Shown one piece after another: positions 33,822 through 42,278 of a stretch of 64,000 nucleotides of DNA (the first letter of the stretch is position 1; every line of letters starts with the position of its first letter). Origin of the DNA: Rhodococcus ruber (GTDB lineage Bacteria; Actinomycetota; Actinomycetes; Mycobacteriales; Mycobacteriaceae). The translations under genes were made by a program, and so were the position numbers. The notes under the pieces are model-generated. The model did not search any database and was not told where the DNA came from. It saw only the letters and a list, made by a program, of their open reading frames with translations. Where the stretch lies: positions 310,001 through 374,000 of the forward strand of contig NZ_JAPWIJ010000001.1 in NCBI RefSeq assembly GCF_027270735.1, written 5' to 3'.

Positions 33822-34298
33822 ATGGGTATGCAACTGAGATTTCTGGCCGGCGTCTCGACGGCCTTTGCAGTCAAGCTCCTGGTGATGCGAGCGCTGACAC
33901 TCAAGCTGCAGCGAGACATCGCGGCACTGAACAACGGCGACTACCGTCCCCTGCTGTCGTCGTTCCACCGAGATGCGGTGCTCAAATTCGCCGACGGTGA
34001 CAGCCGCTGGTCTGGTACCCACCGCGGCCGACCGGCCATCGAAAAGTTCTTCCAGGACTTCGTCGCCGCCGGCATCAAGGGTCAGATCACCGAAATCTAC
34101 AGCGGCGGCGCACCGTGGCGCATGACCCTGCTCGCGCGCTTCGACGACCACGCCCACACAGCCGAGGGCACCGAGCTATACAGCAACCGCACAGTACTGC
34201 TGGTCCGTACGAGCTGGGGAAAAATCGTCTCGCAGGAAGACTTCTTCGAGGACACCACACGCATCGACGCATTCGAGAAGAAGCTCCGCCAACTCTGA
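33822..34298 (+). CDS. SnoaL/NTF2-like protein
   Basis: A 158-residue protein with a cone-shaped alpha+beta barrel pattern: LKLQRDIAALNNGDYRPLLS, FADGDSRWSGTHRGRPAIEK and ELYSNRTVLLVRTSWGKIVS. This is the SnoaL-like domain seen in small cyclases, isomerases and ligand-binding proteins. The first 20 residues are hydrophobic and could anchor it. Function unknown. Confidence 0.72.
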   Translation: MGMQLRFLAGVSTAFAVKLLVMRALTLKLQRDIAALNNGDYRPLLSSFHRDAVLKFADGDSRWSGTHRGRPAIEKFFQDFVAAGIKGQITEIYSGGAPWRMTLLARFDDHAHTAEGTELYSNRTVLLVRTSWGKIVSQEDFFEDTTRIDAFEKKLRQL

Positions 34299-34337
34299 AA
34301 TCGCCCGTCCACTCCTCCGGTGCACCACTTCTGCCTG

Positions 34338-34389
34338 CACTCGATGTGACATTTGGTGGCCCTTTCGGGGGTCAATGGCACATCGAGTG
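34338..34389 (+). repeat. Dispersed palindromic repeat, copy 4
   Basis: The arms CACTCGATGTG/CACATCGAGTG are perfect; the centre is GGTGGCCCTTTCGGGGGTC. It lies between convergent genes (SnoaL-like and ABC ATPase). Confidence 0.85.
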
Positions 34390-34417
34390 GACTCATGGGG
34401 CCCGGTAGCGAGAGGAA

Positions 34418-35176
34418 TCAGGGACGTCGGTAGGTGACCTGTGGATAGTTGTCGGCGTTCGTAACGCTGGCGTGCACGTTGTATACCGTGCGGACCAGGT
34501 GCTCGGTGATCACATTTGCGGGGGTTCCCGTTGCCACGATGGTGCCGTTGTTCAGGACGACGATACGGTCGCAGAACATCGCAGCGAGGTTGAGGTCGTG
34601 CAGGGCGATGTAGCTGCTCAGAGGTAGGCCGGCGACGAGAGTGAGGATGTCGAGTTGGTGTTGGATGTCGAGGTGGTTGGTCGGCTCGTCGAGCAGTAGT
34701 TCGGTGGGCTGTTGAGCCAGGGCTCGCGCGATCTGGACGCGTTGGCGCTCGCCGCCGGACAGCGTGTGCCAGCGCCGAGTGGCTTTCGACGCCATGGCGG
34801 TGTCGGTCAATGCTCGTGCAATCGCGATGTCGTCGTCGGCCGCGTCTCCGCCGAGGATTCCGTGGTGCGGTATTCGCCCGAGGCGAACGACATCGCGGAC
34901 GCTGATGTCGACGTCGGTGTCGGAGTGTTGGTCGACCATCGCCACGCGCCGGGCGACGCGCCGTCGACGCAATGTACGGAGGCTGTCTCCGTCGAGCAGC
35001 ACGTCGCCACTGTCGGGGGCGACGATGCCTGCAAGTATTCTCAGTAGAGACGACTTGCCCGACCCGTTGGGCCCGATCAGACCGATGGTCTCCCCCGGCT
35101 TCGGCTCGAAGCTGATTCCGTCGAGAATGGGGTGTCCGCTGCGCGTCCAGCGAATATCTCTGGCGTGCAGTGTCAT
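34418..35176 (-). CDS. btuD: ABC transporter ATPase, cobalamin uptake (BtuD-like)
   Basis: A 252-residue FecE/BtuD-type ATPase. Walker A is GPNGSGKS (35-42), the Q-loop region is MVDQHSD, the signature is LSGGERQRVQIARAL and Walker B is LLLDEPTNHLD with an H-switch in ALHDLN. It overlaps the permease gene by four bases. The operon is preceded by a cobalamin riboswitch, so B12 or a corrinoid is the likely substrate; by protein sequence alone siderophores would be equally possible. Confidence 0.88.
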   Translation of the reverse strand: MTLHARDIRWTRSGHPILDGISFEPKPGETIGLIGPNGSGKSSLLRILAGIVAPDSGDVLLDGDSLRTLRRRRVARRVAMVDQHSDTDVDISVRDVVRLGRIPHHGILGGDAADDDIAIARALTDTAMASKATRRWHTLSGGERQRVQIARALAQQPTELLLDEPTNHLDIQHQLDILTLVAGLPLSSYIALHDLNLAAMFCDRIVVLNNGTIVATGTPANVITEHLVRTVYNVHASVTNADNYPQVTYRRP

Positions 35177-36198
35177 CGGGATCTCCTGAGCCGGAACAGA
35201 ATGAGGGCGAAGGCAGGCACTCCGATCAGTGCAGTGACCACTCCCACGGGAATTTCCTGTGGTGCGAACACTGTTCGAGCAATGGTGTCGACCCAGACCA
35301 TGAAGATCGCACCGATGACCACCGTCGTCGGCAGTAGTCGGCGGTGCCGCGCCCCGACCAGAAAGCGGGCTGCATGCGGGAGGACCAGCCCCACGAAGCC
35401 GATAGCCCCTGCAGCACTGACGAGGGCGGCAGTGATCAATGCAGTGATGACCAGCAACAGGATTCGCACCCATTTCACCGGAACGCCGAGAGATGCGGCC
35501 GCGTCGTGCCCGAACGTGAAGGCGTCGAGGGCAGAGGTGTTGAACAGGCACACCGTCATTCCCAACAGCGTGACCGCACCGCACAGTGCCACGTCCGTCC
35601 AGTCGGCACCGCTCAGGGAGCCGAGCAGCCAGAACAGCACCCCACGAGTCTGCTCGGCATCGGCCGAGGAGATGACGATGAACGACGTCAGAGCCGAGAA
35701 CAGTTGCGTCCCAGCCACTCCCGCCAGTACGACGCGGTCGTTCCCACCGCCCGCTCCGGCGGCCAGCAGCATCACCAGCACGAACGAGAGCAGCGCACCC
35801 GCGAACGCACCGGTCGACAGCGACAGTGCGCCACCGCCGACTCCGAGCACAGCTACGACGACGGCACCGGTGGACGCGCCCGACGAAATTCCCAAGACGA
35901 ACGGGTCGGCCAAGGGATTGCGCAGCAACGACTGCATGATTGCGCCGCACAGCGCCAGTCCGGCACCACACACGGCGGCGAGCAACGTCCTGGGCAGCCG
36001 CAGCTCCCAGACGATCCCGTCCTCGATGCGACTGACCTCCGCCGTCCCGATACCGATGTGCCCCAGTATCACTCGATACACATCGGATACCGACACCGAC
36101 GCCGGACCGATCGTCACGGCCACCCCGATCGACAGCACCAGCAACGCACAGCCACCGAGCAGAAGCGGGATCAGCAACCCGCGATCGGTTCGGGTCAT
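35173..36198 (-). CDS. btuC: ABC transporter permease, FecCD/BtuC family
   Basis: A 341-residue, about ten-TM permease. Family motifs are LRLPRTLLAAVCGAGLALCG, LLRNPLADPFVLGISSGAST and SAAGAIGFVGLVLPHAAR, the last contacting the ATPase. Both ends overlap neighbours by four bases, so btuF, btuC and btuD are strictly coupled. A longer in-frame extension upstream to 36537 runs against the binding-protein gene and is rejected. Confidence 0.9.
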   Translation of the reverse strand: MTRTDRGLLIPLLLGGCALLVLSIGVAVTIGPASVSVSDVYRVILGHIGIGTAEVSRIEDGIVWELRLPRTLLAAVCGAGLALCGAIMQSLLRNPLADPFVLGISSGASTGAVVVAVLGVGGGALSLSTGAFAGALLSFVLVMLLAAGAGGGNDRVVLAGVAGTQLFSALTSFIVISSADAEQTRGVLFWLLGSLSGADWTDVALCGAVTLLGMTVCLFNTSALDAFTFGHDAAASLGVPVKWVRILLLVITALITAALVSAAGAIGFVGLVLPHAARFLVGARHRRLLPTTVVIGAIFMVWVDTIARTVFAPQEIPVGVVTALIGVPAFALILFRLRRSR

Positions 36199-37223
36199 CG
36201 GGTGGTCAGTCCCCAATTCTGCAGAGCAGCAGCCACTTTCTCGACTCCATCGACGGTGCGAACCGACGGGTTGAGATCGGCACCGTTGACAACGATATAG
36301 CGCTTGTCCTCGACGGCGGCCAGTCGGCTCGTGACGGCATTCGACTCGAGGAATTCGATCTTGCTGTCGAGGGCATCTCCGGCGATGCTGCGGCGGCTCA
36401 GATCCGCAAGGACGAGCGCCGTCGGATTTCGGTCGAGAACACTCTCCCAATTGACCTGGGGCCATTCGTCGGTGGTGTCGGCATAGATGTTCTCGGCACC
36501 CACAGAATTGGTGATGATGCCCGACGACCCGCAGCACCCCGCCATGTAGGGGGTATCGGTGTCGGCAAACCAGTACGCCAACGTCGCACCCGAGGCATCG
36601 ACCGCACCGGAAGCCTTGGCGAAGCGATCCTGCAACTCGCTGACGAATCGCTCACCGCGGTCGCGGACGTCGAAGATCGCAGCCAGATCACGTATCTCCT
36701 GATACACCGTCTCGATCTCGAGCGGCTGCGTGCGGGCCCCGTCGGAATTGACGCTGTCGTCGGTCTTTCCGTTGCAGTCGGTCGGTGAGAGGTAGTTCGG
36801 TACACCGAGTTGGTCGAACTGGCTCCGGTCGGCGACGCCCCCCGGACCGAGGGTGCCGCCGAAGGACGCGGACACGAAATCGGGCTCGGTATCCAGCACG
36901 ACCTCGAGCGACGGCTTGTTGTCTGCCAGCCTCGGAACCTTGGCGTTGTCCGCTTCGAGATTGGCTCGAACCGGGTCGGTCCACGTGGCGGTGCCCACCA
37001 TTCGGTCGGCCAGTCCCAGGGAGAGGAGGATTTCCGTCGAGCTCTGATTCAGCGACACAGCGCGTTGCGGCGGTGCGTCGACGACGACCTCGCGGCCGCA
37101 ATTCTCGATGGTCAGCGGATAGCTGCCCGTCGTGTCGGTGGACGCATCGGGCGTCGGTGCCGTCGAACAGGCAGAGACGAGAAGGAGGGAGACAACGCCG
37201 AATGCGGCGAGAGTGGTGCGCAT
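36195..37223 (-). CDS. btuF: Cobalamin-type substrate-binding lipoprotein (BtuF-like)
   Basis: A 342-residue exported lipoprotein. The signal peptide ends in a lipobox (LLVSAC, Cys19). The class III binding-protein fold follows: AVSLNQSSTEILLSLGLADR, then a long linking helix and IVVNGADLNPSVRTVDGVEK. It captures the ligand outside the membrane. The GGAAG ribosome site follows directly after the cobalamin riboswitch, which probably masks it when B12 is plentiful. Confidence 0.87.
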   Translation of the reverse strand: MRTTLAAFGVVSLLLVSACSTAPTPDASTDTTGSYPLTIENCGREVVVDAPPQRAVSLNQSSTEILLSLGLADRMVGTATWTDPVRANLEADNAKVPRLADNKPSLEVVLDTEPDFVSASFGGTLGPGGVADRSQFDQLGVPNYLSPTDCNGKTDDSVNSDGARTQPLEIETVYQEIRDLAAIFDVRDRGERFVSELQDRFAKASGAVDASGATLAYWFADTDTPYMAGCCGSSGIITNSVGAENIYADTTDEWPQVNWESVLDRNPTALVLADLSRRSIAGDALDSKIEFLESNAVTSRLAAVEDKRYIVVNGADLNPSVRTVDGVEKVAAALQNWGLTTR

Positions 37224-37254
37224 CGAAGGGCTTCCTGCTTGGGGCTCGTGTCGC

Positions 37255-37375
37255 GGAGCCGCGGGTGGGGTGACTCACGACGTCCGAGCATTCGGACTTC
37301 GAGCTCTCACCCGTCACCGTTGCGCGCCAGCTCCGGAATTGCACCGGATTCCCTCGTTCGTCGCGTGCTGACCTT
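37255..37375 (-). promoter_or_regulatory. Cobalamin riboswitch
   Basis: Read on the minus strand, 37353-37314 carries the conserved core GGGAATCCGGTGCAATTCCG, then GAGCTGGCGCGCAACGGTGA. This is the AdoCbl riboswitch pattern GGGAA-GGTG-AATCC-CCCGCAAC. Downstream, GTCCGAATGCTCGGAC (37297-37282) corresponds to the B12-box arm. It ends about 30 bases before the btuF start and fits translational repression by cobalamin. Confidence 0.85.
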
Positions 37376-37396
37376 ACCGTGCGGGTACCGCAACGG

Positions 37397-38596
37397 TCAG
37401 CGTGCCGCTGCAGTCACCGGCTCCTGCCCGTAGGTTCGAGGGAAGGTGTTGCGCGCCAGTACAACCACCGCGAGGGCACCGGCAACCAGAACCGTTGCCG
37501 CAGCGGTGACGGCCACGATGCCACTGACGTCGACGACGACGCCGCCCACCAGGGCGCCTGTGGCGATCGCCAGTTGAAAAGCGACCACGTAAATCGCCGA
37601 CGCCTTGTCCGCATCGGCCGGTGCCGCCCGCACAACGGCGGACTGAATGCACACCGGAAGCGTGGTGAAGGCCAGCCCCCACAACGCAATGGCCACGACG
37701 GCAAACACGGCGAAACTACGCGGTGCGCCACTGAGCGCGCACCACAGAATCGCCGCCGCGACGGCAACTGCACCGAGTGCCGCAATGGTGGAGTGACGGG
37801 GCCAACGGTCGTACGTTCTGCCGATCACCCAGATGCCGACTACTCCGAACAGCCCATACAGCATCAACATCAGCGTCAGTGTGGTTCCTGCCGAACCGAT
37901 TGCCCGATCGACGATCAGCGCAAAGTAGGTGTACGCGGCGAAATGACCGAGGACGGCCAGAAACGTCACTCCACACAGAATCGCCAGGGTGCCGTCGAGC
38001 ACCCGCGGTGTCTTTTTCTTGTCCGACGCAGCGCGGCGGACCGGTAGGGGCGGAAGTACGAAATACAGCGCCACCGCGATGGCAGCCGCTACTACCCCGA
38101 GAATTGTTGCAGCGGCGCGCCATCCGAGCCATTGTCCCAGCGCAGCGGTGAGAGGGTTGCCGGCAACCAATGCCAACGAGGTTCCTGCGTACACCGTCGC
38201 GATGGCCTTGCCCTGCTTGCCGGGTAGCGCCAGTGACGCGGCGACGGGCGCAACGACGGCCCAAAAGATGCCGTGCGTTGCCGCACAGAGCATGCGCGAG
38301 ATCACCAACATCGGATAGCCGACGGACACAGCGGAGAGCAGTTGCGAGAGTGCAAGCGCGGCAACGGTGATCACGACGACTCGCCGGCGCGGCCATTCGC
38401 GCACGAACCTGATCAACGGCATGGTCATCACAGCGACGCCGTAGGCGTAGAAGGTCAGGAGGAGCCCGACGGCCGATTCGCTGACACCGAGGTCGCCGGA
38501 TATCTCCGGGAGCAAGCCCACGGGCAGGGTTTCCGCCGTGACGTAGATGAAGGCGGCCGCTGCGAGCACCAGCAGCTTCGGAACGGGGGAGGACAT
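37397..38596 (-). CDS. MFS transporter, DHA1 family
   Basis: A 399-residue, 12-TM major facilitator of the AraJ/sugar-efflux type: AETLPVGLLPEISGDLGVSE, VREWPRRRVVVITVAALA and the second-half loop GRTYDRWPRHSTI. Substrate unknown. It is divergent from a LacI-type gene with only 20 to 47 bases between the starts, and a LacI-like operator fills that gap. The cobalamin riboswitch of the next operon lies just beyond its stop. Confidence 0.85.
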   Translation of the reverse strand: MSSPVPKLLVLAAAAFIYVTAETLPVGLLPEISGDLGVSESAVGLLLTFYAYGVAVMTMPLIRFVREWPRRRVVVITVAALALSQLLSAVSVGYPMLVISRMLCAATHGIFWAVVAPVAASLALPGKQGKAIATVYAGTSLALVAGNPLTAALGQWLGWRAAATILGVVAAAIAVALYFVLPPLPVRRAASDKKKTPRVLDGTLAILCGVTFLAVLGHFAAYTYFALIVDRAIGSAGTTLTLMLMLYGLFGVVGIWVIGRTYDRWPRHSTIAALGAVAVAAAILWCALSGAPRSFAVFAVVAIALWGLAFTTLPVCIQSAVVRAAPADADKASAIYVVAFQLAIATGALVGGVVVDVSGIVAVTAAATVLVAGALAVVVLARNTFPRTYGQEPVTAAAR

Positions 38597-38598
38597 GC

Positions 38599-38614
38599 TG
38601 TGTATCGTTACACA
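38599..38614. promoter_or_regulatory. LacI-type operator between the MFS and lacI-type genes
   Basis: TGTGTATCGTTACACA is a near-perfect 16-bp palindrome with the central CG typical of LacI-family operators. It sits three bases upstream of the MFS start and would block both divergent genes. Confidence 0.7.
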
Positions 38615-38643
38615 AGATGTCGGCCTCGCGCTACAGTGACCCG

Positions 38644-39693
38644 GTGAACACTCGGGTGACCATGGCCGACGTCGCCGCGACCGCAGGCGTCTCCACCATG
38701 AGCGTGTCCTACACCTACAACCAACCGAACCGCGTCTCGGATGCCACCAAGGACCGCGTCCACGCGGCAGCGGCGCATCTCGGCTACACCGGGCCCAACC
38801 GCGCAGCCCGCTCGCTGCGGAGCGGCAAGCACAACAGCATCGGCGTCGTACTCGGAGAAAAGCTGACCTATGCCTTCGAGGATCCGCAGGCTCGACGCTT
38901 CCTGTCGGGTATCGCCGACGCGTGTCTCGACGCCGACACCGCGCTGGTAATGCTCCCGAATCTGCATCGCGACAACGACATTGCGCGAATCCGTGACGCC
39001 CAGGTCGACGGATACGTGGTGTGGACCACCGAGATCGCCGACCCCCTCCTCGACGTACTCGTCGCCACCGGCCGTCCGACCTGCATCCAAGGTGGGCCCG
39101 AACATCCGGGTCTGGAGTGGATCACCATCGACGACCGCGCGGCGGCCGACGCCGTGGCCACTGTTGCGCTGAAGGACCGAATACACCCGGCGATCGTGGC
39201 CCTTCGACCTGATTCGCTACGCACGTCGACCGTCGTGCGCGGCGCGGACCCGTCGGACGTCTCGATGCCTGTGACGCGCGCTCGTCTGGACGGTTATCGC
39301 GATGCGTGCCTGCGCCTGACTATCGACTGGTCGACGGTGCCGACTCTGTTCACTACCCACAACGCGCGGGCAGAGGGTGATCGCGCTGCGAGACTGTTGC
39401 TGCAGGACAACGTGATCGACACCTTGCTCGTGATGAGCGACGAACTCGCACTCGGAGCTCTCGACGCTGCAGCGGCGTCCGGGGTCGAGATTCCATCACG
39501 GCTGGCCGTCACTGGATGGGACGACTCCAGCGCTGCGGCGGCCGCGGGGCTGACCACGGTGGCGCAGTCCTTGTTCGACCAGGGACGCTCGGCGGCTCGG
39601 TGGGTACTCGGGCTCGACGACTCCGTGGACGCCGCGGCCTGGAGGGTCGAAGAACGAGGCTCGACAGGAGCCGAAACGGGCCACAAACCGTGA
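38644..39693 (+). CDS. LacI-family transcriptional regulator
   Basis: A 349-residue regulator: the HTH reads VTMADVAATAGVSTMSVSYT, then the hinge SLRSGKHNSIGVVL, and a periplasmic-binding-like core ending in VAVTGWDDSSAAAAAGL. The GTG at 38644 is used because the in-frame ATG at 38617 starts only two bases after the operator; either is possible. It probably represses the divergent MFS gene and itself. The inducer is unknown. Confidence 0.85.
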   Translation: MNTRVTMADVAATAGVSTMSVSYTYNQPNRVSDATKDRVHAAAAHLGYTGPNRAARSLRSGKHNSIGVVLGEKLTYAFEDPQARRFLSGIADACLDADTALVMLPNLHRDNDIARIRDAQVDGYVVWTTEIADPLLDVLVATGRPTCIQGGPEHPGLEWITIDDRAAADAVATVALKDRIHPAIVALRPDSLRTSTVVRGADPSDVSMPVTRARLDGYRDACLRLTIDWSTVPTLFTTHNARAEGDRAARLLLQDNVIDTLLVMSDELALGALDAAAASGVEIPSRLAVTGWDDSSAAAAAGLTTVAQSLFDQGRSAARWVLGLDDSVDAAAWRVEERGSTGAETGHKP

Positions 39694-39800
39694 ACAGCGT
39701 GATCTAATAGGTCATAAAAAAGGGGATGTACCCGGTTTATAGCGTTAAAGCAAACTCTCAGCTAGTATCCGTTGTGGCTATCCGGCCATGAGGGGGAACA

Positions 39801-41150
39801 GTGAGCCGAGAGCACGACGCGCCGCCCCGTCATGTCGCCGCCCGCCACGATGCGCTGACCGGACTTGCGAGCCGTGACGAGATTCTTGCCCTCATCACCG
39901 CAGAATTCGATTGCCGGAGCTCGGACCGCCACTTCAGCGTCCTGCTGGTCGACATCGACGGATTCCGAGAATTCAACGACGCACTCGGGCCGGCCCAAGG
40001 CGACGAACTGCTGTGCATGATCGCCGACCGACTCACCGCGTCTCTGCGCCCCGGCGACACCATCGGCCGACTCGCCGGCGACGAATTCGTCGTCATCGCA
40101 CGCCGATGCCACTCCATCGCCGCCCGGGCAATGGCCGCAGGATTCGCGAGCATCTTCGAGCCCGCCTTCGAGCTCGGCAATCGGCAACTGACCCTCACGG
40201 CCAGCGTCGGAGTCGCCTCCAGCACCGACACAGACATCAGCGCAACGCAATTGGTTCACAATGCCACCGCAGCGATGCACGCAGCGAAAGCCGTAGGACG
40301 AAACAAGCATCACGTCTTCACCGACGAGTTACACAACACCAACCGCACCCGACTGGAACTCATCGAACGGCTCCGCGGCGTCGCCATGGTCGAGCGTGAA
40401 CTGACGATGGCCTATCAGCCCATCGTCGAACTGGCGACGGGAACCGTGGTGGGCGCGGAAGCGCTCATCCGATGGAACCACCCCGAACTCGGCCTGCTGA
40501 TGCCCGATACCTTCATACCCCTCGCCGAAGACGCCGACCTCATCGTCCCACTGAGCATGTGGATCATCGCCGAGGTCGCGGGCACGATAGCTGATTGGCA
40601 GGCCCGCGACATCCACCTCCAGATCGGGGTGAACGTCAGCCCGGCACACTTCGCCACCGGAACCCTCGCCACGGACGTCATCGACATCGTCGACACCTAC
40701 CGCATCGAACCCGGACGGCTTGCGCTCGAACTCGCCGAATCGCAGACATTGCACGACCTCGACGGCGTGCATTACCAACTTCGCGACGTCCAGCGCCACG
40801 GCGTTCTCATCGCCATCGACGATTTCGGCACCGGCTTCTCCTCCCTCGAGCGACTCGCCACCCTTCCAGTCGACATCCTGAAGATCGACAAATCCCTCAC
40901 CCAACACCTCGACAGCGACAACCTGCACCGACGCCGCGCCATGACGACGCTGTGTACCGCCCTCGTCGACGTCACTGCCACCCTCGGCAAAGACACCGTG
41001 ATCGAGGGAATCGAGACCGCAGAACAACTCCAAATCTGCACCGACATGGGCGTAACCTTCGGCCAAGGACACCTACTCGGGCGCCCCATGTCCAGTGCAG
41101 CACTCGAACAATTCATCGCCCGACACAGCACCCACAGCGAATCCGCATAA
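39801..41150 (+). CDS. GGDEF-EAL cyclic-di-GMP protein
   Basis: A 449-residue cytosolic protein without a recognisable sensor. The GGDEF domain (about 15-165) has HDALTGLASR and a catalytic loop RLAGDEF (AGDEF variant, possibly weak). The EAL domain (about 190-440) looks complete: EALIRW, NVSP, LELAES, DDFGTGFSS, KIDKSL, EGIET and QGHLLGRP. It may mainly degrade c-di-GMP. The 100 bases upstream are unusually AT-rich (A-run and TTTATA near 39716-39741) and probably hold the promoter. A PPOX gene follows after 15 bases. Confidence 0.9.
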   Translation: MSREHDAPPRHVAARHDALTGLASRDEILALITAEFDCRSSDRHFSVLLVDIDGFREFNDALGPAQGDELLCMIADRLTASLRPGDTIGRLAGDEFVVIARRCHSIAARAMAAGFASIFEPAFELGNRQLTLTASVGVASSTDTDISATQLVHNATAAMHAAKAVGRNKHHVFTDELHNTNRTRLELIERLRGVAMVERELTMAYQPIVELATGTVVGAEALIRWNHPELGLLMPDTFIPLAEDADLIVPLSMWIIAEVAGTIADWQARDIHLQIGVNVSPAHFATGTLATDVIDIVDTYRIEPGRLALELAESQTLHDLDGVHYQLRDVQRHGVLIAIDDFGTGFSSLERLATLPVDILKIDKSLTQHLDSDNLHRRRAMTTLCTALVDVTATLGKDTVIEGIETAEQLQICTDMGVTFGQGHLLGRPMSSAALEQFIARHSTHSESA

Positions 41151-41165
41151 CCCGAGGAACCGAAC

Positions 41166-41585
41166 GTGAAGATCGACAACGAAGTTCAACGCTTCACCGA
41201 CGCACCCCGAGCTCAGCTCTCCACCATCAACCCCGACGGCACACCACACCTGGTCCCGATCGTCTTCGCCGTCGCGGACACCGGCGACCGCATCTTCACC
41301 GCCATCGACTGGAAGCCCAAAACCACCCAGAAACTCCAGCGACTCGACAACATCCGCGCCGACTCCGCCGTCAGCCTCATCGTCGACCACTACACCGACG
41401 ACTGGTCCCAACTCTGGTGGATCCGCGCCGACGGAAACGCCCACATCGCCGAATCCTCCAGCACCGACGGCACAGCGGCCATAGACGCCCTGGTCGCGAA
41501 ATACAGTCAATACAAGAACAACAGACCTGGGGGCCCGGTGATCATCATCGAAAAACTGTCCTGGCGATCCTGGTCCGCTTCCTGA
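41166..41585 (+). CDS. F420-dependent PPOX-class oxidoreductase (TIGR03668-like)
   Basis: A 139-residue split-barrel flavin/deazaflavin-binding protein: RAQLSTINPDGTPHLVPIVF, DWKPKTTQKLQRLDNIRADS and LIVDHYTDDWSQLWWIRADG. The last pattern marks the TIGR03668 group, for which coenzyme F420 is the expected cofactor. It is intact, unlike the two broken PPOX genes at 29040 and 49140. It follows the GGDEF-EAL gene after 15 bases. Confidence 0.85.
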   Translation: MKIDNEVQRFTDAPRAQLSTINPDGTPHLVPIVFAVADTGDRIFTAIDWKPKTTQKLQRLDNIRADSAVSLIVDHYTDDWSQLWWIRADGNAHIAESSSTDGTAAIDALVAKYSQYKNNRPGGPVIIIEKLSWRSWSAS

Positions 41586-41602
41586 CCCGCATTCTGCCCG
41601 TC

Positions 41603-41654
41603 CACTCAATGTGACATTTGGTGGCCTATTCGACCGTCGATGACACATCGAGTG
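41603..41654 (+). repeat. Dispersed palindromic repeat, copy 5
   Basis: Left arm CACTCAATGTGACATTTGG, centre GGCCTATTCGACCGTC, right arm GATGACACATCGAGTG. It begins 18 bases after the PPOX stop and upstream of a GNAT gene on the same strand. Confidence 0.8.
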
Positions 41655-41723
41655 GACACGGCAGCGGGCGCACGTGCAACAAATCGTTCGCCGATATGCC
41701 GCACGGTCGTCAGACTGATCACT

Positions 41724-42278
41724 ATGGCCCCCGTACCTCGCGATTGGATCGAGACCGAACGCCTCGTGATTCGTCGTGAGTCGCCGCACGATTCCGTCGC
41801 CGTTGCCGCTGCGATCGCTCGAAATCACGCTCGGCTACTGCCGTGGATGGTGTGGATAAAAGATGAATCTGCCCAGGTCACTACGCAAGTTGCTCGTATT
41901 GCAGACGCGCGTGAGCAATGGGACGCCGGCGAGATGTTCGACTATGGAATCTTCGACCTCGTCGACGGGTCCTTCATGGGCAAGATCGGAATGCATCGCC
42001 GAATCGGCCCGCACGGAATCGAATTGGGGTACTGGCTCGACGCCGACGCCGAGGGACGTGGACTGATGACAGAGGCGACCGCGGCGCTCGTGCGAGAGGC
42101 ACTCGAGCTCGACGGCATCACACGCGTCGAAATCCACTGCGATGCAGCAAATTCGAGGAGTCAGGTCGTACCCGAAAAGCTCGGCTTCGCCCTGGACCGC
42201 ATCGAGCATCGATCGATCACTGCGGCGTCCGAAACCGGCCGACACATGGTGTGGGTATATCAGCCGGATCGTCGGTAG
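41724..42278 (+). CDS. GNAT-family N-acetyltransferase (RimJ/RimL type)
   Basis: A 184-residue acetyltransferase: WIETERLVIRRESPHDSVAV at the start, GIELGYWLDADAEGRGLMTE as the acetyl-CoA loop and IHCDAANSRSQVVPEKLGF as motif B. It resembles ribosomal-protein or small-molecule acetyltransferases of the RimJ type. The ATG at 41724 was chosen because homology starts there. Its 3' end overlaps the convergent AbiEi-like gene by 19 bases. Confidence 0.85.
   Translation: MAPVPRDWIETERLVIRRESPHDSVAVAAAIARNHARLLPWMVWIKDESAQVTTQVARIADAREQWDAGEMFDYGIFDLVDGSFMGKIGMHRRIGPHGIELGYWLDADAEGRGLMTEATAALVREALELDGITRVEIHCDAANSRSQVVPEKLGFALDRIEHRSITAASETGRHMVWVYQPDRR

Noticed and set aside
39693-39800. Possible c-di-GMP riboswitch before the GGDEF-EAL gene
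   Set aside because: The stretch is AT-rich and suggestive of a promoter, but the conserved GEMM core was not found.
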